Shown: piece by piece, positions 43,682 through 53,203 of the stretch | How the letters are laid out: each line of letters begins with the position of its first letter | Position numbering within the stretch: the first letter of the stretch is position 1 | DNA from: Alistipes sp. | GTDB taxonomy: Bacteria; Bacteroidota; Bacteroidia; Bacteroidales; Rikenellaceae | DNA: 64,000 nt | Direction: 5' to 3' | NCBI GenBank assembly: GCA_017621455.1 | Contig: JAGATC010000016.1 | Span: 1-64,000, forward strand | Position numbers and translations under genes: made by a program | The notes under the pieces: generated by a model | What the model saw: only the letters and a program-made list of their open reading frames with translations | Told to the model about the DNA's origin: nothing | Database searches by the model: none

Positions 43682-43726
43682 AAAACCCGTAGGCTGTACT
43701 TAGGTACTATCCTGCGGGTTTTCTTA
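43682..43726 (+). terminator. Terminator of the ribosomal protein operon
   Basis: AAAACCCGTAGG pairs with CCTGCGGGTTTT (one wobble; 43682-43693 and 43711-43722) with T-rich sequence after it. Confidence 0.88.
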
Positions 43727-43924
43727 TTGCGATAGACTGAACCTCTCCACTAAAATCAAAAATCTGTACAGACTGAGAGATTCTTCGCTATGTTCAGAAT
43801 GACAGCTGTGGAAAACTATCTTTGCTCTATCTGCTCTCGCATGCGCGCATCGCTGCTCTCACATTTTCTTTATTATAGAATATAATAATTTCCAAATATT
43901 GGTCGTTTATTCGAAAATATTATG

Positions 43925-43932
43925 TAACTTTG
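43925..43932 (+). promoter_or_regulatory. -7 box of the bamD operon
   Basis: TAACTTTG lies 37 bases before the bamD ATG. Confidence 0.65.
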
Positions 43933-43969
43933 TGCGCTTATACACATAAGCGCAAGAAATAGCAAGAAA

Positions 43970-44788
43970 ATGAAGCGCATTTTTGGATATATACTCGCTA
44001 CCATAGCAATCGTCGCTACCGCGGCATGCAGCGTGGTGAACGAGGCTATCAAGTCGGGAGACCCTCAGTACGCCTACCAGCAGGCGCTTACACTATACGA
44101 AAACGAGAAGTGGGACCAGGCATCGTCGCTATTTGAGGCATGCCGACACATATACATGGGAACACCGCGCGAGGATACCCTGTCGTTCTACAATGCACGC
44201 TGTAAGTTCAAGAACAGAGACTGGGATGAGGCAGCTACACAGCTCGACACCTACCGTCGTAAGTTCGGACGTAGCCCATTTATCGAGGATGCCGAGGGTA
44301 TGTATGCGCTATGCCACTACTACATGTCGCCACCGCCCGAGCGTGACCAGACAATAACAACACAGGCCATAATCGCCATAACCGAGTTTATGTCGCGCTA
44401 CCCCGAGTCGGAGAATATAGATGAGTTCCAGGAGATGCTCGACGAGCTTACCGACCGCCTGATGGAGAAGAGCTACATGAATGCCTACACCTACTACAAG
44501 GTGGGTAGATACAAGGCGGCAATCGTGGCTTTCCGCAACGCTATGAAGCGATACCCCGAGTCGCCACACATGGAGGAGATGATGTACTACATGACCGTAT
44601 CGGCATATCGTCTCGCAGAGAACTCAGTGGAGTCGAAACAGGAGGATAGATACCTCGCAATGCTCGATGCCTACTACTCATTCGTAGCAGAGTACCCCGA
44701 GTCGAAGCATATAAAGGAGCTCGACCGCATGGCTAAGGCTGCACGTAACTTCCTCGACAAGAGCCAAAACACCGAGGTGGAGCAGTAA
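43970..44788 (+). CDS. bamD: Outer-membrane assembly lipoprotein BamD
   Basis: The 272-residue lipoprotein has lipobox ATAAC (Cys near 20) and five TPR-like helical pairs (YAYQQALTLYENEKWDQASSLFE, FVAEYPESKHIKELD, ITEFMSRYPESENIDEF). BamD is the essential partner of BamA in inserting outer-membrane barrels. It leads an operon-like row with rpoZ, coaBC and recN, all in the same direction. Confidence 0.93.
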   Translation: MKRIFGYILATIAIVATAACSVVNEAIKSGDPQYAYQQALTLYENEKWDQASSLFEACRHIYMGTPREDTLSFYNARCKFKNRDWDEAATQLDTYRRKFGRSPFIEDAEGMYALCHYYMSPPPERDQTITTQAIIAITEFMSRYPESENIDEFQEMLDELTDRLMEKSYMNAYTYYKVGRYKAAIVAFRNAMKRYPESPHMEEMMYYMTVSAYRLAENSVESKQEDRYLAMLDAYYSFVAEYPESKHIKELDRMAKAARNFLDKSQNTEVEQ

Positions 44789-44849
44789 CAGTCGAACGAC
44801 AACACTAAAGAGATAAAGTAGATAATTAAGATAAAACACATATAGGACT

Positions 44850-45167
44850 ATGGAGATTAAGAAGAACGTTCCAAACAACACAATCACTCGTAAGCTTGTA
44901 GACCTCGACGCCCCCACAGGCAACATCTACGAGAGCATCAACATCATCGCACGCCGTGCTAATCAGATCGCTACAGAGCTTAAGACTGAGCTCAACCGCA
45001 AGCTTGCCGACTTCTCAGCACCTACAGACAACTCTGTGGAGGAGACTTTCGAGAACCGTGAGCAGATAGAGATCTCACGCTACTACGAGCGTCTTCCAAA
45101 GCCCGCAATCATCGCTACAGAGGAGTTCCTCGACGGTGAGGTTTATTTCCGTCACGGCGACAAGTAG
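44850..45167 (+). CDS. rpoZ: RNA polymerase omega subunit (Rpb6-like)
   Basis: The 105-residue protein contains TGNIYESINIIARRANQIATELK, the Rpb6/omega core that cradles the beta' subunit, and ends with PAIIATEEFLDGEVYF, typical of Bacteroidetes omega. It lies between bamD and coaBC, a conserved arrangement. Confidence 0.92.
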   Translation: MEIKKNVPNNTITRKLVDLDAPTGNIYESINIIARRANQIATELKTELNRKLADFSAPTDNSVEETFENREQIEISRYYERLPKPAIIATEEFLDGEVYFRHGDK

Positions 45168-45199
45168 TAGGCAACAGAATCGACCTAATAGGATAGATT

Positions 45200-46396
45200 A
45201 TGCTCAACGGTAAGCATATCATACTCGGAATAACTGGCAGCATAGCGGCATACAAGGCAGCTATGCTGTGCCGTCTTTTAGTGAAGGAGGGCGCTGAGGT
45301 GAGAGTCATAATGACACCCTTAGCTAAGCAGTTCATCACGCCACTTACGATGGCGACACTCTCGAAGCACCCCATCCTCGTGGAGTTCTTCAACCCCGAG
45401 AATGGCGAGTGGAACTCACACGTATCGCTCGGCGAGTGGGCAGATATGCTCCTTATAGCCCCCGCAACGGCCAATACCATCGCCAAGATGACCACAGGCA
45501 TTGCGGACAACCTCCTGCTCACCACCTACCTCTCGGCACGCTCGAAGGTGGCCGTGGCTCCCGCCATGGACCTCGACATGTATGCCCACATCACCACGCA
45601 GCAGAACCTCCAGACACTTGCCCAGCGTGGCGTGGCTATCATCGAGCCTGCGGCAGGAGAGCTGGCAAGTGGCCTTATAGGCAAGGGACGCATGGCCGAG
45701 CCTGAGGATATTGTAGAGCAGGTAAAGGCTATATTCGCTGAGGCTGAGCATCGCACACTTGCGGGCAAGCGTTACATCGTCACGGCAGGTGCTACGATAG
45801 AGCCCATCGACCCCGTTCGCTACATTACCAACCACTCTACCGGCAAGATGGGTTATGCCATTGCCGAGGAGCTGGCAAGACGTGGTGCCGAGGTGAAGCT
45901 CATCAGTGGTCGCACTACCCTACCCGCACCTAAGGGCGTGGAGCGCATAGACGTCCTCACGGCAGAGGATATGTATAACGCTGCAGTCAAGGAGTGGAAC
46001 AAGGCTGACGGCGCCGTGATGTGTGCTGCCGTGGCAGACTACACCCCCGCGGTGGTTGCCGACCACAAGCTCAAGAAGTCGGATAGCGACATGCGCATAG
46101 AGCTTAAGCGCACAAAGGACATCGCCGCAGCACTCGGTGCCAACAAGGGTAGCCGCATTTTTGTCGGTTTCGCACTTGAGACCGACAACGAGGAGGCCAA
46201 TGCCGAGGGTAAGCTCCAGCGCAAGAACTTCGACTTCGTGGTACTCAACTCGCTACGCGACAAGGGTGCAGGATTCGCGGGAGATACCAACAAGGTTACG
46301 CTCATCGACCACACGGGCAGCCAGGAGCATCCCCTAATGTCGAAGCGCGAGGTGGCAGCCATCATTGTAGATAAGATTGAGACGCTAAATAGCTAA
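45200..46396 (+). CDS. coaBC: Bifunctional phosphopantothenoylcysteine decarboxylase/synthetase
   Basis: The 398-residue enzyme makes 4'-phosphopantetheine for coenzyme A. The N-terminal flavin domain has LGITGSIAAYKAA, APATANTIAKM and APAMDLDM, the family active-site motif with Asp at one usual Asn position, as is common in this phylum (recalled, not checked). The CoaB half has TAGATIEPIDPVRYITNHSTGKMG and KLKK. Both active halves are complete. Confidence 0.96.
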   Translation: MLNGKHIILGITGSIAAYKAAMLCRLLVKEGAEVRVIMTPLAKQFITPLTMATLSKHPILVEFFNPENGEWNSHVSLGEWADMLLIAPATANTIAKMTTGIADNLLLTTYLSARSKVAVAPAMDLDMYAHITTQQNLQTLAQRGVAIIEPAAGELASGLIGKGRMAEPEDIVEQVKAIFAEAEHRTLAGKRYIVTAGATIEPIDPVRYITNHSTGKMGYAIAEELARRGAEVKLISGRTTLPAPKGVERIDVLTAEDMYNAAVKEWNKADGAVMCAAVADYTPAVVADHKLKKSDSDMRIELKRTKDIAAALGANKGSRIFVGFALETDNEEANAEGKLQRKNFDFVVLNSLRDKGAGFAGDTNKVTLIDHTGSQEHPLMSKREVAAIIVDKIETLNS

Positions 46397-46402
46397 TATA
46401 CA

Positions 46403-48046
46403 ATGCTTAAGAGCCTAACGATAGAGAACTATGCGCTTATCGACTCACTCAACGTGGAGTGGGACGAGAGCCTCAACATCATCACTGGTGAGACGGGTGC
46501 TGGTAAGTCGATATTGCTCGGCGCATTGGGTCTGTTGCTCGGTGCCAAGAATGAGGGACAAGCGACCAAGGACCTCGAGCGCAACTGCGTGGTGGAGGCT
46601 ACGTTCGACATCGCTAAGCTCAACCTTGAGGCTATATTCGAGGCAAACGACCTCGACTACGAGCCCGAGATAACGATACGTCGCATCATAACACCCGCGG
46701 GCAAAAGCCGTGCATTTATCGGCGACATGCCTGTGCAGCTTGCGACACTCAAGGAGATAGGTGCCCACCTTGTCGACATCCACTCGCAGCACCAGAACCT
46801 TATACTCGCCTCGGAGGAGTTCCGCACAACCACGCTCGACACCTTGGCAGCAAATGACCCTCTTATGGAGGCATACACCGCACAGCTTGCTACACTCAAC
46901 GCACTACGTGCCGAGGAGCGCAGGATGCATACGGAGTTTGAGGCGGCACGCAAGGATGAGGAGTGGCTGCGCTACACCGTGGAGGAGTTCCGCGCAGCAA
47001 AACTCAAGGAGGGCGAGCAGGCAGAGACCGAGCAGACATTAGCCACGTTGGAGAGTGCCGACCGCATAGGCGAGGCGCTGACAACGCTACGTAACACGCT
47101 GGACGACGAGGAGTTAGGTGCGCTTGTTATGCTCACACGCTCTGAGCGCGAATTTGAGGCATTGGGCGAGAGCTACCCCACTGGCGCAGCGATTGCCGAG
47201 CGTCTGAAGTCGGTGGTTGCCGAGCTTAAGGACCTTAGCGCAACTGCCGCAGATGAGACAGAGCGCATAGATGCCGACCCCGAGAAGCTACAGAAGCTGA
47301 GCGATAGGCTCAACACCATCTACTCGCTCGAGATGAAGCACCGCGCAGAGTCGTATGACGACCTGCTCGCTAAGGCTGCAACGTTCGAGGCACGCCTCGC
47401 AACGATAGACAACAGCGACGCCGAGCTTAAGGCGCTCGAGGCACGCATCGCGGAGGCTGATGGCGAGTGCCGCAAGGCAGCAAAGGCGCTACACAACTCA
47501 CGTGTGGAGGTGGCTAAGCGATTAGAGGAGAGCGTGGTAGCGACGCTACGCATGCTCGGCATGGAGGATGCTCAGTTTGTGGTGGAGATCGCAGAGCGCG
47601 AGCAGTACGCCCCACTTGGCACGGACGATGTGGCATACCTCTTCACAGCTAACCGCACCACCAAGCCCGCAGCCGTAGAGCGCATAGCATCGGGAGGTGA
47701 GCTCTCGCGCATCATGTTAGCACTCAAGGCGTTGATTGCCGAAAGGAGGATGCTTCCCACGGTAATATTCGACGAGATAGACACGGGCGTATCGGGACGT
47801 ATTGCCGACGCCATGGGCGACATCATAGCACGCATGGCCGAGACCATGCAAATTGTCGACATCACGCATCTGCCACAGGTGGCATCGAAGAGCGGTGCCC
47901 ACTTTGTGGTATACAAGGAGGAGGGTCGCAGCAATATCCGCCGATTGGCTAAGGCCGAGCGCGTGGATGAGATTGCCAAGATGCTCTCGGGTAGCGAGAT
48001 TACGGAGGCTGCCCGCAAGCAGGCACGCATACTGCTAAGCAAATAG
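46403..48046 (+). CDS. recN: DNA repair protein RecN
   Basis: The 547-residue SMC-like ATPase acts in double-strand break repair. Walker A is GETGAGKSILLGAL, a long coiled coil fills the middle (about 155-370), and the C-terminal half has the signature LSRIMLALKAL, Walker B FDEIDTGVSGR and ITHLPQVASK. It starts six bases after coaBC. A terminator and a palindromic element follow. Confidence 0.97.
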   Translation: MLKSLTIENYALIDSLNVEWDESLNIITGETGAGKSILLGALGLLLGAKNEGQATKDLERNCVVEATFDIAKLNLEAIFEANDLDYEPEITIRRIITPAGKSRAFIGDMPVQLATLKEIGAHLVDIHSQHQNLILASEEFRTTTLDTLAANDPLMEAYTAQLATLNALRAEERRMHTEFEAARKDEEWLRYTVEEFRAAKLKEGEQAETEQTLATLESADRIGEALTTLRNTLDDEELGALVMLTRSEREFEALGESYPTGAAIAERLKSVVAELKDLSATAADETERIDADPEKLQKLSDRLNTIYSLEMKHRAESYDDLLAKAATFEARLATIDNSDAELKALEARIAEADGECRKAAKALHNSRVEVAKRLEESVVATLRMLGMEDAQFVVEIAEREQYAPLGTDDVAYLFTANRTTKPAAVERIASGGELSRIMLALKALIAERRMLPTVIFDEIDTGVSGRIADAMGDIIARMAETMQIVDITHLPQVASKSGAHFVVYKEEGRSNIRRLAKAERVDEIAKMLSGSEITEAARKQARILLSK

Positions 48047-48102
48047 GGACACCGCAACACTATACGTTATCAGAAGCCGTAAGGTGTGGTGCATAGTAAA
48101 AG

Positions 48103-48154
48103 AAACCACCAGAGGATAGTACAAGACGTACAGCCTATGGTGGTTTTATCTTTT
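48103..48154 (+). terminator. Terminator after recN
   Basis: AAACCACCA pairs with TGGTGGTTT (48103-48111 and 48138-48146), with further partial pairing inside, followed by TATCTTTT. Confidence 0.75.
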
Positions 48155-48190
48155 GGGATGTGCCGAGAATGCCCCCCTTATCACAGCAAA

Positions 48191-48322
48191 TAATTTGTTG
48201 TCAGAAGGTAGTAGATGCAACGCTCGGCAAAAGAAATGCGGATAGGCTGTACTAAAGCGTACTGCCTATTCGCATTTACTTTTGTTAGCGGCAGCAGATG
48301 CTGCCTTATCACAACAAATTAC
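48191..48322. repeat. About 130-bp palindromic element overlapping the tsaB stop codon (copy 2)
   Basis: It is near-identical to 30561-30693, with a few single-base changes and one one-base indel. Termini TAATTTGTTGT and ACAACAAATTA are exact inverted repeats here. The TAA at its minus-strand end is the stop codon of tsaB, as it is for galK in the other copy. Confidence 0.88.
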
Positions 48323-49029
48323 AGGAGCTTCTTTTTAGAAGGAATAACCAAAAACTCCTTGAGATAAAAGGGCTCAAAGTAGGCTATATCCTCAAACCTC
48401 TCTGCCTTAAATGCCTCTTCAGCCAAGCGAACAATACCGCGTGCCGAGGGTGCTATCTCAACAAATATAGCATCACTAAGCAACTCTGCACACTTCTTTG
48501 CGCCATTGCCGAAGATAACGAGTTTACCCCCGCTGCGCCACTGCTTGAAGCTCTCCTCGGTGACAACCTCGGCAGCGACCTCAGAGACTGCAACGCCCTC
48601 AGTATCAAATATCTGTGTGTATACCTCCATACGGCGGGCATCGACCATAGGGCAGAGGTGGGCGTGTGACCACTCCTCCTCCTCGATGTCGAGGATGCCT
48701 GCGTCGTAGTCCTCGCGGGCCACCTCAGTAAGGGCGTCGAGGGAGCCGAGGGCGATAAGAGGGATATTCAGCGCGTAGCACATGCCCTTGGCAAAGGATA
48801 CACCGATGCGTAGTCCCGTATATGAGCCTGGGCCCTTGCCCACGGCTATAGCGTCGAGGTCGGAGGGCTGAACGCCAGTCTCGCGCAGTAGCTCATCGAC
48901 AAACATCGCCACCTTCTTAGCGTGGTCGCGACCCTCGTCACTCTCGCGGAGTGCCATAAGCTCGCCATCGTTGGCCAATGCCACAGAGCAGATATCTGTT
49001 CCTGTCTCAATCGAAAGTATTAGTGCCAT
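48319..49029 (-). CDS. tsaB: tRNA threonylcarbamoyladenosine biosynthesis protein TsaB
   Basis: The 236-residue protein has the ASKHA-fold motifs of TsaB: MALILSIETGTDICSVAL at the start and GKGPGSYTGLRIGVSFAKGM. It works with TsaD and TsaE to make t6A37 in tRNAs. The ATG at 49029 matches the family start; longer frames run back through smpB. It begins eight bases after smpB, and the stop codon is inside the repeat element. Confidence 0.95.
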   Translation of the reverse strand: MALILSIETGTDICSVALANDGELMALRESDEGRDHAKKVAMFVDELLRETGVQPSDLDAIAVGKGPGSYTGLRIGVSFAKGMCYALNIPLIALGSLDALTEVAREDYDAGILDIEEEEWSHAHLCPMVDARRMEVYTQIFDTEGVAVSEVAAEVVTEESFKQWRSGGKLVIFGNGAKKCAELLSDAIFVEIAPSARGIVRLAEEAFKAERFEDIAYFEPFYLKEFLVIPSKKKLL

Positions 49030-49036
49030 AGTATCT

Positions 49037-49501
49037 CTATCTACGATTATTTTTGAGTGCCTTATCCATCTCGCGCTTAGCATCGTTCTCCTTAATGTAC
49101 TCGCGCTTGTCGTAGGCCTTACGTCCACGTGCCAGGCCGATGGCCACCTTAGCCAAGCCACGATCGTTGAGGAAGATGCGCAAGCCCACAACCGTGAGGC
49201 CACGGTCTTGCAGTGAGCGCTGCAACTTATTGAGCTCCTTGCGGTTAAGCAGTAGCTTGCGGTCACGCTTGGGGACATGGTTGTTGCACGTGCCCCACGT
49301 ATATTCGGCGATGTTTACGTTACGTATCCAGAGCTCACCACGCTCGAAGTAGCAGTAGGAGTCGACAAGCGACGCCTTACCTAAGCGCAACGACTTAATC
49401 TCGGTGCCCACAAGCACGATGCCGGCGATGTACTCCTCGATAATCTCGTAGTCGAACGTAGCACGCTTATTACGTATGTTTATATTCTTATAATCTGCCA
49501 T
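49037..49501 (-). CDS. smpB: SsrA-binding protein SmpB
   Basis: The 154-residue protein has the SmpB barrel and tail ([52 protein letters not shown], basic end). It carries tmRNA to stalled ribosomes. The tmRNA gene itself is not recognisable in this window. tsaB follows after eight bases. Confidence 0.98.
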   Translation of the reverse strand: MADYKNINIRNKRATFDYEIIEEYIAGIVLVGTEIKSLRLGKASLVDSYCYFERGELWIRNVNIAEYTWGTCNNHVPKRDRKLLLNRKELNKLQRSLQDRGLTVVGLRIFLNDRGLAKVAIGLARGRKAYDKREYIKENDAKREMDKALKNNRR

Positions 49502-49560
49502 TACTCAATCTTATACACTTACCGCGCCACCACGGCACAAGTTTTGAAACTCTCTGAAGC

Positions 49561-49679
49561 GGGTGGTCCCGGATAAAGGTAACTAATTCTTTTATCTTTG
49601 ATATGTTTTACACATCTTTTAAGTTTATTTTCTGTTTGCACACTGCCGCGTAGTGATACGTAGGCGCCCCGGGCCACCC
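49561..49679. other. Structured stretch between dnaG and smpB
   Basis: GGGTGGTCCCGG (49561-49572) can pair with CCGGGCCACCC (49669-49679) with one bulged base, closing a 95-base interior; flanking CTCTC/GAGAG sequences could extend it. A 60-codon minus-strand frame (49519-49701) spans it, but it has no recognised family or clear ribosome binding site. It may be an untranslated structured RNA, a repeat remnant, or a small gene. Confidence 0.4.
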
Positions 49680-49711
49680 TCTTTTTGAGAGCATCGCTCA
49701 CTACCCCACGA

Positions 49712-51700
49712 CTATATCAGGCGCCCCATCTTCTTGGCGATGGCTACACGCGCCGCCTGATACTTCGACAGCATCTGCATAACAGCAACATCGTCGTCAC
49801 CCTCAGCTAAGCGACTCTGTAGCTGGATGATATGCTTATCCAGCGTGCGCCACTTAAACATAACCACAACCTTAGGCACACCCTCGCTCAGCTGCTCCTC
49901 ATCGGTGGTGAGGTGCACCTCCTTCTGCTCCCAAATCTTGCTGATGACATAGTTGTCGTCCAAGGTAAGCAGGTCGATACTTACGCGGCTAACATTGGGG
50001 TCGTGGTGGTTGATAAAGCTATGTGTGGGCACCTCTACGCCCTCGCCTAAGCGCTCATACTCAGCGCGATAGAGCGCCACGATGGTGCTATAGGGTGCTA
50101 TCTCGAGGCTGAGGCCGTCGTCGTCGAGCTCGTCGAAGATGTAGCTGGCAAGATTATACTTTATGGTCTCGCGCTCCTCCTCGAGGATGATGTTCGTGTG
50201 GCCATACTTTAGTAGGTACTTGGTAATCTCTCTTTCGAGGGTCTCCTGCGTGGTGCCCGCCGTAAGCTGCTTATGCACAGGCTGCTCGGGAATCTCGGGC
50301 TTAGCCACATAGAGCGACTGGGGCGTAGCCTGCTGACGGTCGCGCATCTGCTGGCGCTGCAGGAAGTTCTGCGCCTCAACATTACCCTTAAGGGCGTCGA
50401 TGTTGCGTGCCACGGCCACAGCTAAGGTCTGCTGGTCGGCGTTCATTATCTCGGCGCAGTAGCGCACATACTCCGAGCGCTTAATCTGGTCGGGGATAAG
50501 CGAGATGGAGTGCACCATGTCGTTGATGGCATCGCTACGCTTAAGAGGGTCGTTCGTGGCCTCGCCAAGCAGTAGGCGCGCCTTAAAGGCAAGGAAGTCC
50601 TCTGCATGTTCCGCGATGTAGGCACGTAGCTCCTCTGAGGTGTGGGCACGAGCAAAGGTGTCGGGGTCGTGCTCCTCGGGCAGCAGCACGATGCGCACGT
50701 TCATGCCCTCCTTGATGACGAGGTCTACACCACGTATCGCCGCCTTGACACCCGCAGCATCACCATCGAACATAAGCGTGATGTTGGTGGTAAAGCGGCT
50801 GATGAGGCGTATCTGCTCCTCCGTTAGCGACGTACCCGACGATGCCACAACATTCTCTATGCCAGCCTGATGCATCGAAATAACATCTGCATAACCCTCG
50901 ACAAGTATGGCGTAGTCCTCCTGTTGTATCGCCTTCTTAGCGAAGTAGAGGCCATAGACCTCGCGGCGCTTGTTGTATATCTCGCTCTCGGGTGAGTTCT
51001 GATACTTGGCCACCTTCTTATCGGTGCGCAGCGTGCGGCCACCAAAGCCCACGACACGTCCCGAGATGTTGTGTATGGGGAACATCACGCGGTCGTAGAA
51101 CCTGTCGCGCAGCTTGCCGTCGGTCTCGCGGGCGATGGCAAGGCCCGTAGATAGCAGGAACTCATCCTTATAGCCTGCCGCGCGGGCATCTGCCGTGAAG
51201 CGGTTGTTCGTAGAGGGGCAGAAGCCGAGGCCGAAGCGGTGGATGGTGGCATCCGAGAAGCCTCGCGCGGAGGTAAAGTACGACAAGCCCACACTGCGAC
51301 CCTCATCCTCGTTGAACATATAGCGCTGGAAGTAGTCTGCAGCCCACTGGTTTAGGGCGAACATACTCTCGCGGTTGTTGTTGCGCTCGATGGCCTCATC
51401 GGTCATTGCCTCCTCCTTGACCTCGATTCCATAACGCTTGGCGATGATGCGCAGCGCCTCGGGATAGGTGGCACTCTCACTCTCCATGACGAAGTTTATG
51501 GCATTGCCACTCTTACCACAGCCGAAGCACTTATATATGCCACGTGCGGGTGATACCTTGAACGAGGGGGTCTTCTCCTGGTGGAAGGGACAGCACGCCT
51601 CGTAGTTCACACCCTTGCGTTTGAGCGTGACATAGTCGCCAACAATATCTACGATATTGGCAGCAGCGTATATGCGGTCTATGGTTTCGCGATCAATCAT
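49712..51700 (-). CDS. dnaG: DNA primase
   Basis: The 662-residue replication primase has the N-terminal zinc-binding domain (CCPFHQEKTPSF...YKCFGCG), the core with EGYADVISMHQAGIENVVASSGTSLT and the metal-binding TOPRIM loop LMFDGDAAG, and a C-terminal helicase-binding region. It has a promoter so close that the message is probably leaderless. Confidence 0.97.
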   Translation of the reverse strand: MIDRETIDRIYAAANIVDIVGDYVTLKRKGVNYEACCPFHQEKTPSFKVSPARGIYKCFGCGKSGNAINFVMESESATYPEALRIIAKRYGIEVKEEAMTDEAIERNNNRESMFALNQWAADYFQRYMFNEDEGRSVGLSYFTSARGFSDATIHRFGLGFCPSTNNRFTADARAAGYKDEFLLSTGLAIARETDGKLRDRFYDRVMFPIHNISGRVVGFGGRTLRTDKKVAKYQNSPESEIYNKRREVYGLYFAKKAIQQEDYAILVEGYADVISMHQAGIENVVASSGTSLTEEQIRLISRFTTNITLMFDGDAAGVKAAIRGVDLVIKEGMNVRIVLLPEEHDPDTFARAHTSEELRAYIAEHAEDFLAFKARLLLGEATNDPLKRSDAINDMVHSISLIPDQIKRSEYVRYCAEIMNADQQTLAVAVARNIDALKGNVEAQNFLQRQQMRDRQQATPQSLYVAKPEIPEQPVHKQLTAGTTQETLEREITKYLLKYGHTNIILEEERETIKYNLASYIFDELDDDGLSLEIAPYSTIVALYRAEYERLGEGVEVPTHSFINHHDPNVSRVSIDLLTLDDNYVISKIWEQKEVHLTTDEEQLSEGVPKVVVMFKWRTLDKHIIQLQSRLAEGDDDVAVMQMLSKYQAARVAIAKKMGRLI

Positions 51701-51704
51701 TCTG

Positions 51705-51712
51705 CAAAGATA
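51705..51712 (-). promoter_or_regulatory. -7 box of dnaG
   Basis: TATCTTTG on the minus strand, four bases before the ATG, implying a leaderless mRNA. Confidence 0.65.
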
Positions 51713-52099
51713 CGAAACAAATTAGCAATTAGCAATTAGAAAATAGAAATCTTTTTTGTTTATGGGTGTTTGAAGAGGTGCGAATAACGAGGAGTGCAAC
51801 AAAAAGGATGACATGTATGTGGCGTCATTATGCACCCTAACCCTATCATTTTGAATACCCCCACTCTGTCATTCTTCACTGCGTTCAGAATGATAATAAA
51901 AGAATAGAGAGGCAACGCGGAAAACACACTACGCACTTCCTGAAACTCCCTGATTCCTCTCCAAAGCCTCTCTCATCTTTGCTCTTTGCTCCCTGTTCTC
52001 TCTCTTGGGCATAAAATTAGCCCGAATGGGACATACTAAGCGTGGTTCCCATTCTGACTATATGTTTGGTGATGCAGACTGCGGCTTAGCACAAGAAAG
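51713..52099. repeat. Intergenic stretch with repeat units between dnaG and the DUF4294 gene
   Basis: No gene is seen. It has one interspersed unit (CATTCTTCACTGCGTTCAGAATGATA, about 51870), CTGAAACTCCCTGATTCC units like those at 20705-20805, and near the DUF4294 stop a palindrome of the type GCCCGAATGGGA...TCCCATTC (about 52020-52060), resembling those at 59821 and 59948. The gene end reads TTAGCACAAGAAAGCTA, like the TTATCACAACAAATTA terminus of the 130-bp elements. Confidence 0.65.
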
Positions 52100-52696
52100 C
52101 TACAGCAGTCCGGCATTATAATACTGCACAATCTGTTCCAACACAGCATCCTCACCCTCGGGGTCATACTCGAGTTTGAGGTTAGCACCAAAGAGGCGGG
52201 CAATGGTCTGGTAGAAGCCCGCGACAAAGCCCGAGCGCACATCCTTGATTATCTTAAAGACGGTGTTGTCGGTCTCGCGGTCGATAAGCTTGATGAGTAT
52301 CTTACCCTCGTAGCGGGTCATCTTCCACAGCATGGGCGTAATCTCCTCTTTCAGAGCATCTTCCACAGCCTTGGTATAGGCACGTTCATCCTTTTTGCGG
52401 TCGATGGTAGCAAGCTGTAGTTCGAGCTCGTCGAGGCGTGCGGCAGCCTCCTTAGCCAAGGGGTACACCTTCTTTACGGCACGCACCATGCGGGCATGTT
52501 TCTCGAGGTCGATGCCCTCGTCGATGCGTATAGGTAGCAGCGTGATGTTGAGCACCGAGTCGCCATTCCTATCCCTACTCCAACGTGCTGCCGAGGCGCC
52601 CGTAACACGCTGACGACGGCTCTGTGCCGAGGCATCGGTGGGCAGAGCAACAATAAGCATTAGGGCAACAAGGAGTATGTGAACGAAGCGTTTCAT
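52100..52696 (-). CDS. DUF4294 family secreted protein
   Basis: From the ATG at 52696 the protein has 198 residues with a signal peptide ending near ASAQS. The body matches DUF4294: KHARMVRAVKKVYPLAKEAAARLDEL, RYEGKILIKLIDRETDNTVFKIIKDVRSG and FYQTIARLFGANLKLEYDPEGED. The family is widespread in Bacteroidetes with no known activity; it should be periplasmic. An alternative start seven codons upstream is less likely because it lies before the signal peptide. Confidence 0.9.
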   Translation of the reverse strand: MKRFVHILLVALMLIVALPTDASAQSRRQRVTGASAARWSRDRNGDSVLNITLLPIRIDEGIDLEKHARMVRAVKKVYPLAKEAAARLDELELQLATIDRKKDERAYTKAVEDALKEEITPMLWKMTRYEGKILIKLIDRETDNTVFKIIKDVRSGFVAGFYQTIARLFGANLKLEYDPEGEDAVLEQIVQYYNAGLL

Positions 52697-52720
52697 CGGT
52701 GGAGTCGAGCTTAACACTTA

Positions 52721-52728
52721 CAAAGATA
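52721..52728 (-). promoter_or_regulatory. -7 box of the DUF4294 gene
   Basis: TATCTTTG on the minus strand, 24 bases before the ATG at 52696. Confidence 0.65.
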
Positions 52729-52772
52729 ACGCATAAAATTCGGAATATAGTCTACTGTATCCGATTTTTTTG

Positions 52773-52780
52773 TACCTTTG
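52773..52780 (+). promoter_or_regulatory. -7 box of the thioesterase gene
   Basis: TACCTTTG lies 34 bases before the ATG, with AGAGAGA as ribosome binding site. Confidence 0.65.
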
Positions 52781-52814
52781 CTTAGTGTTGAACACTATTT
52801 AAAGAGAGATAATT

Positions 52815-53186
52815 ATGTTAGAGAGTGGATTGAAACACCAGAGTGTGATGGTTGTCACCGAAGGTAATACAGCGAATTTTATAGGCTCGGGCGATATGGA
52901 GGTGTTGGCAACACCCGCGATGGTAGCCCTTATGGAGAATGCCGCGATGATGGCAGTAGCCCTGCACCTTGAGGAGGGCGAGACCACCGTGGGCTCGATG
53001 ATATCTACAACCCACCTTAAGCCCTCGAAGATTGGTCGCTCGATTAGCGCCATTGCCGAGCTTACGGAGGTGGAGGGACGCAAGCTCATGTTCAAGATTA
53101 CGGCATACGATGGAGATGTGGTCATCGGCGAGGGTGAGCATATACGCTATGTGGTCAATCGCGAGAAGTTCCTTGCAAAGCTATAA
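52815..53186 (+). CDS. FlK-like hotdog-fold thioesterase
   Basis: The 123-residue protein matches the fluoroacetyl-CoA thioesterase-like family: GSGDMEVLATPAMVALMENAAM with the Thr/Glu pair typical of the site, GSMISTTHLKPSKIG, and GEGEHIRYVVNREKFLAKL at the end. It probably hydrolyses a short acyl-CoA; the substrate is unknown. It is monocistronic. Confidence 0.9.
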   Translation: MLESGLKHQSVMVVTEGNTANFIGSGDMEVLATPAMVALMENAAMMAVALHLEEGETTVGSMISTTHLKPSKIGRSISAIAELTEVEGRKLMFKITAYDGDVVIGEGEHIRYVVNREKFLAKL

Positions 53187-53203
53187 GGTATAGGCACAAA
53201 GAT

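Larger units (their letters stand above)
43643..43969. other. Intergenic stretch between rplI and bamD
   Basis: Besides the rplI terminator and the bamD promoter, it holds one interspersed repeat unit (GAGATTCTTCGCTATGTTCAGAATGAC, about 43778-43804), of the same type as at 20887 and 33230. No gene is seen. Confidence 0.7.

Noticed and set aside
49519..49701. 60-codon frame between smpB and dnaG as a gene
   Set aside because: No recognised family, no convincing ribosome binding site, and it spans a paired structure. Kept only as an unexplained stretch.
49502..49711. tmRNA (ssrA) next to smpB
   Set aside because: The tRNA-like ends, the T-loop and a tag-coding frame typical of tmRNA are not visible.
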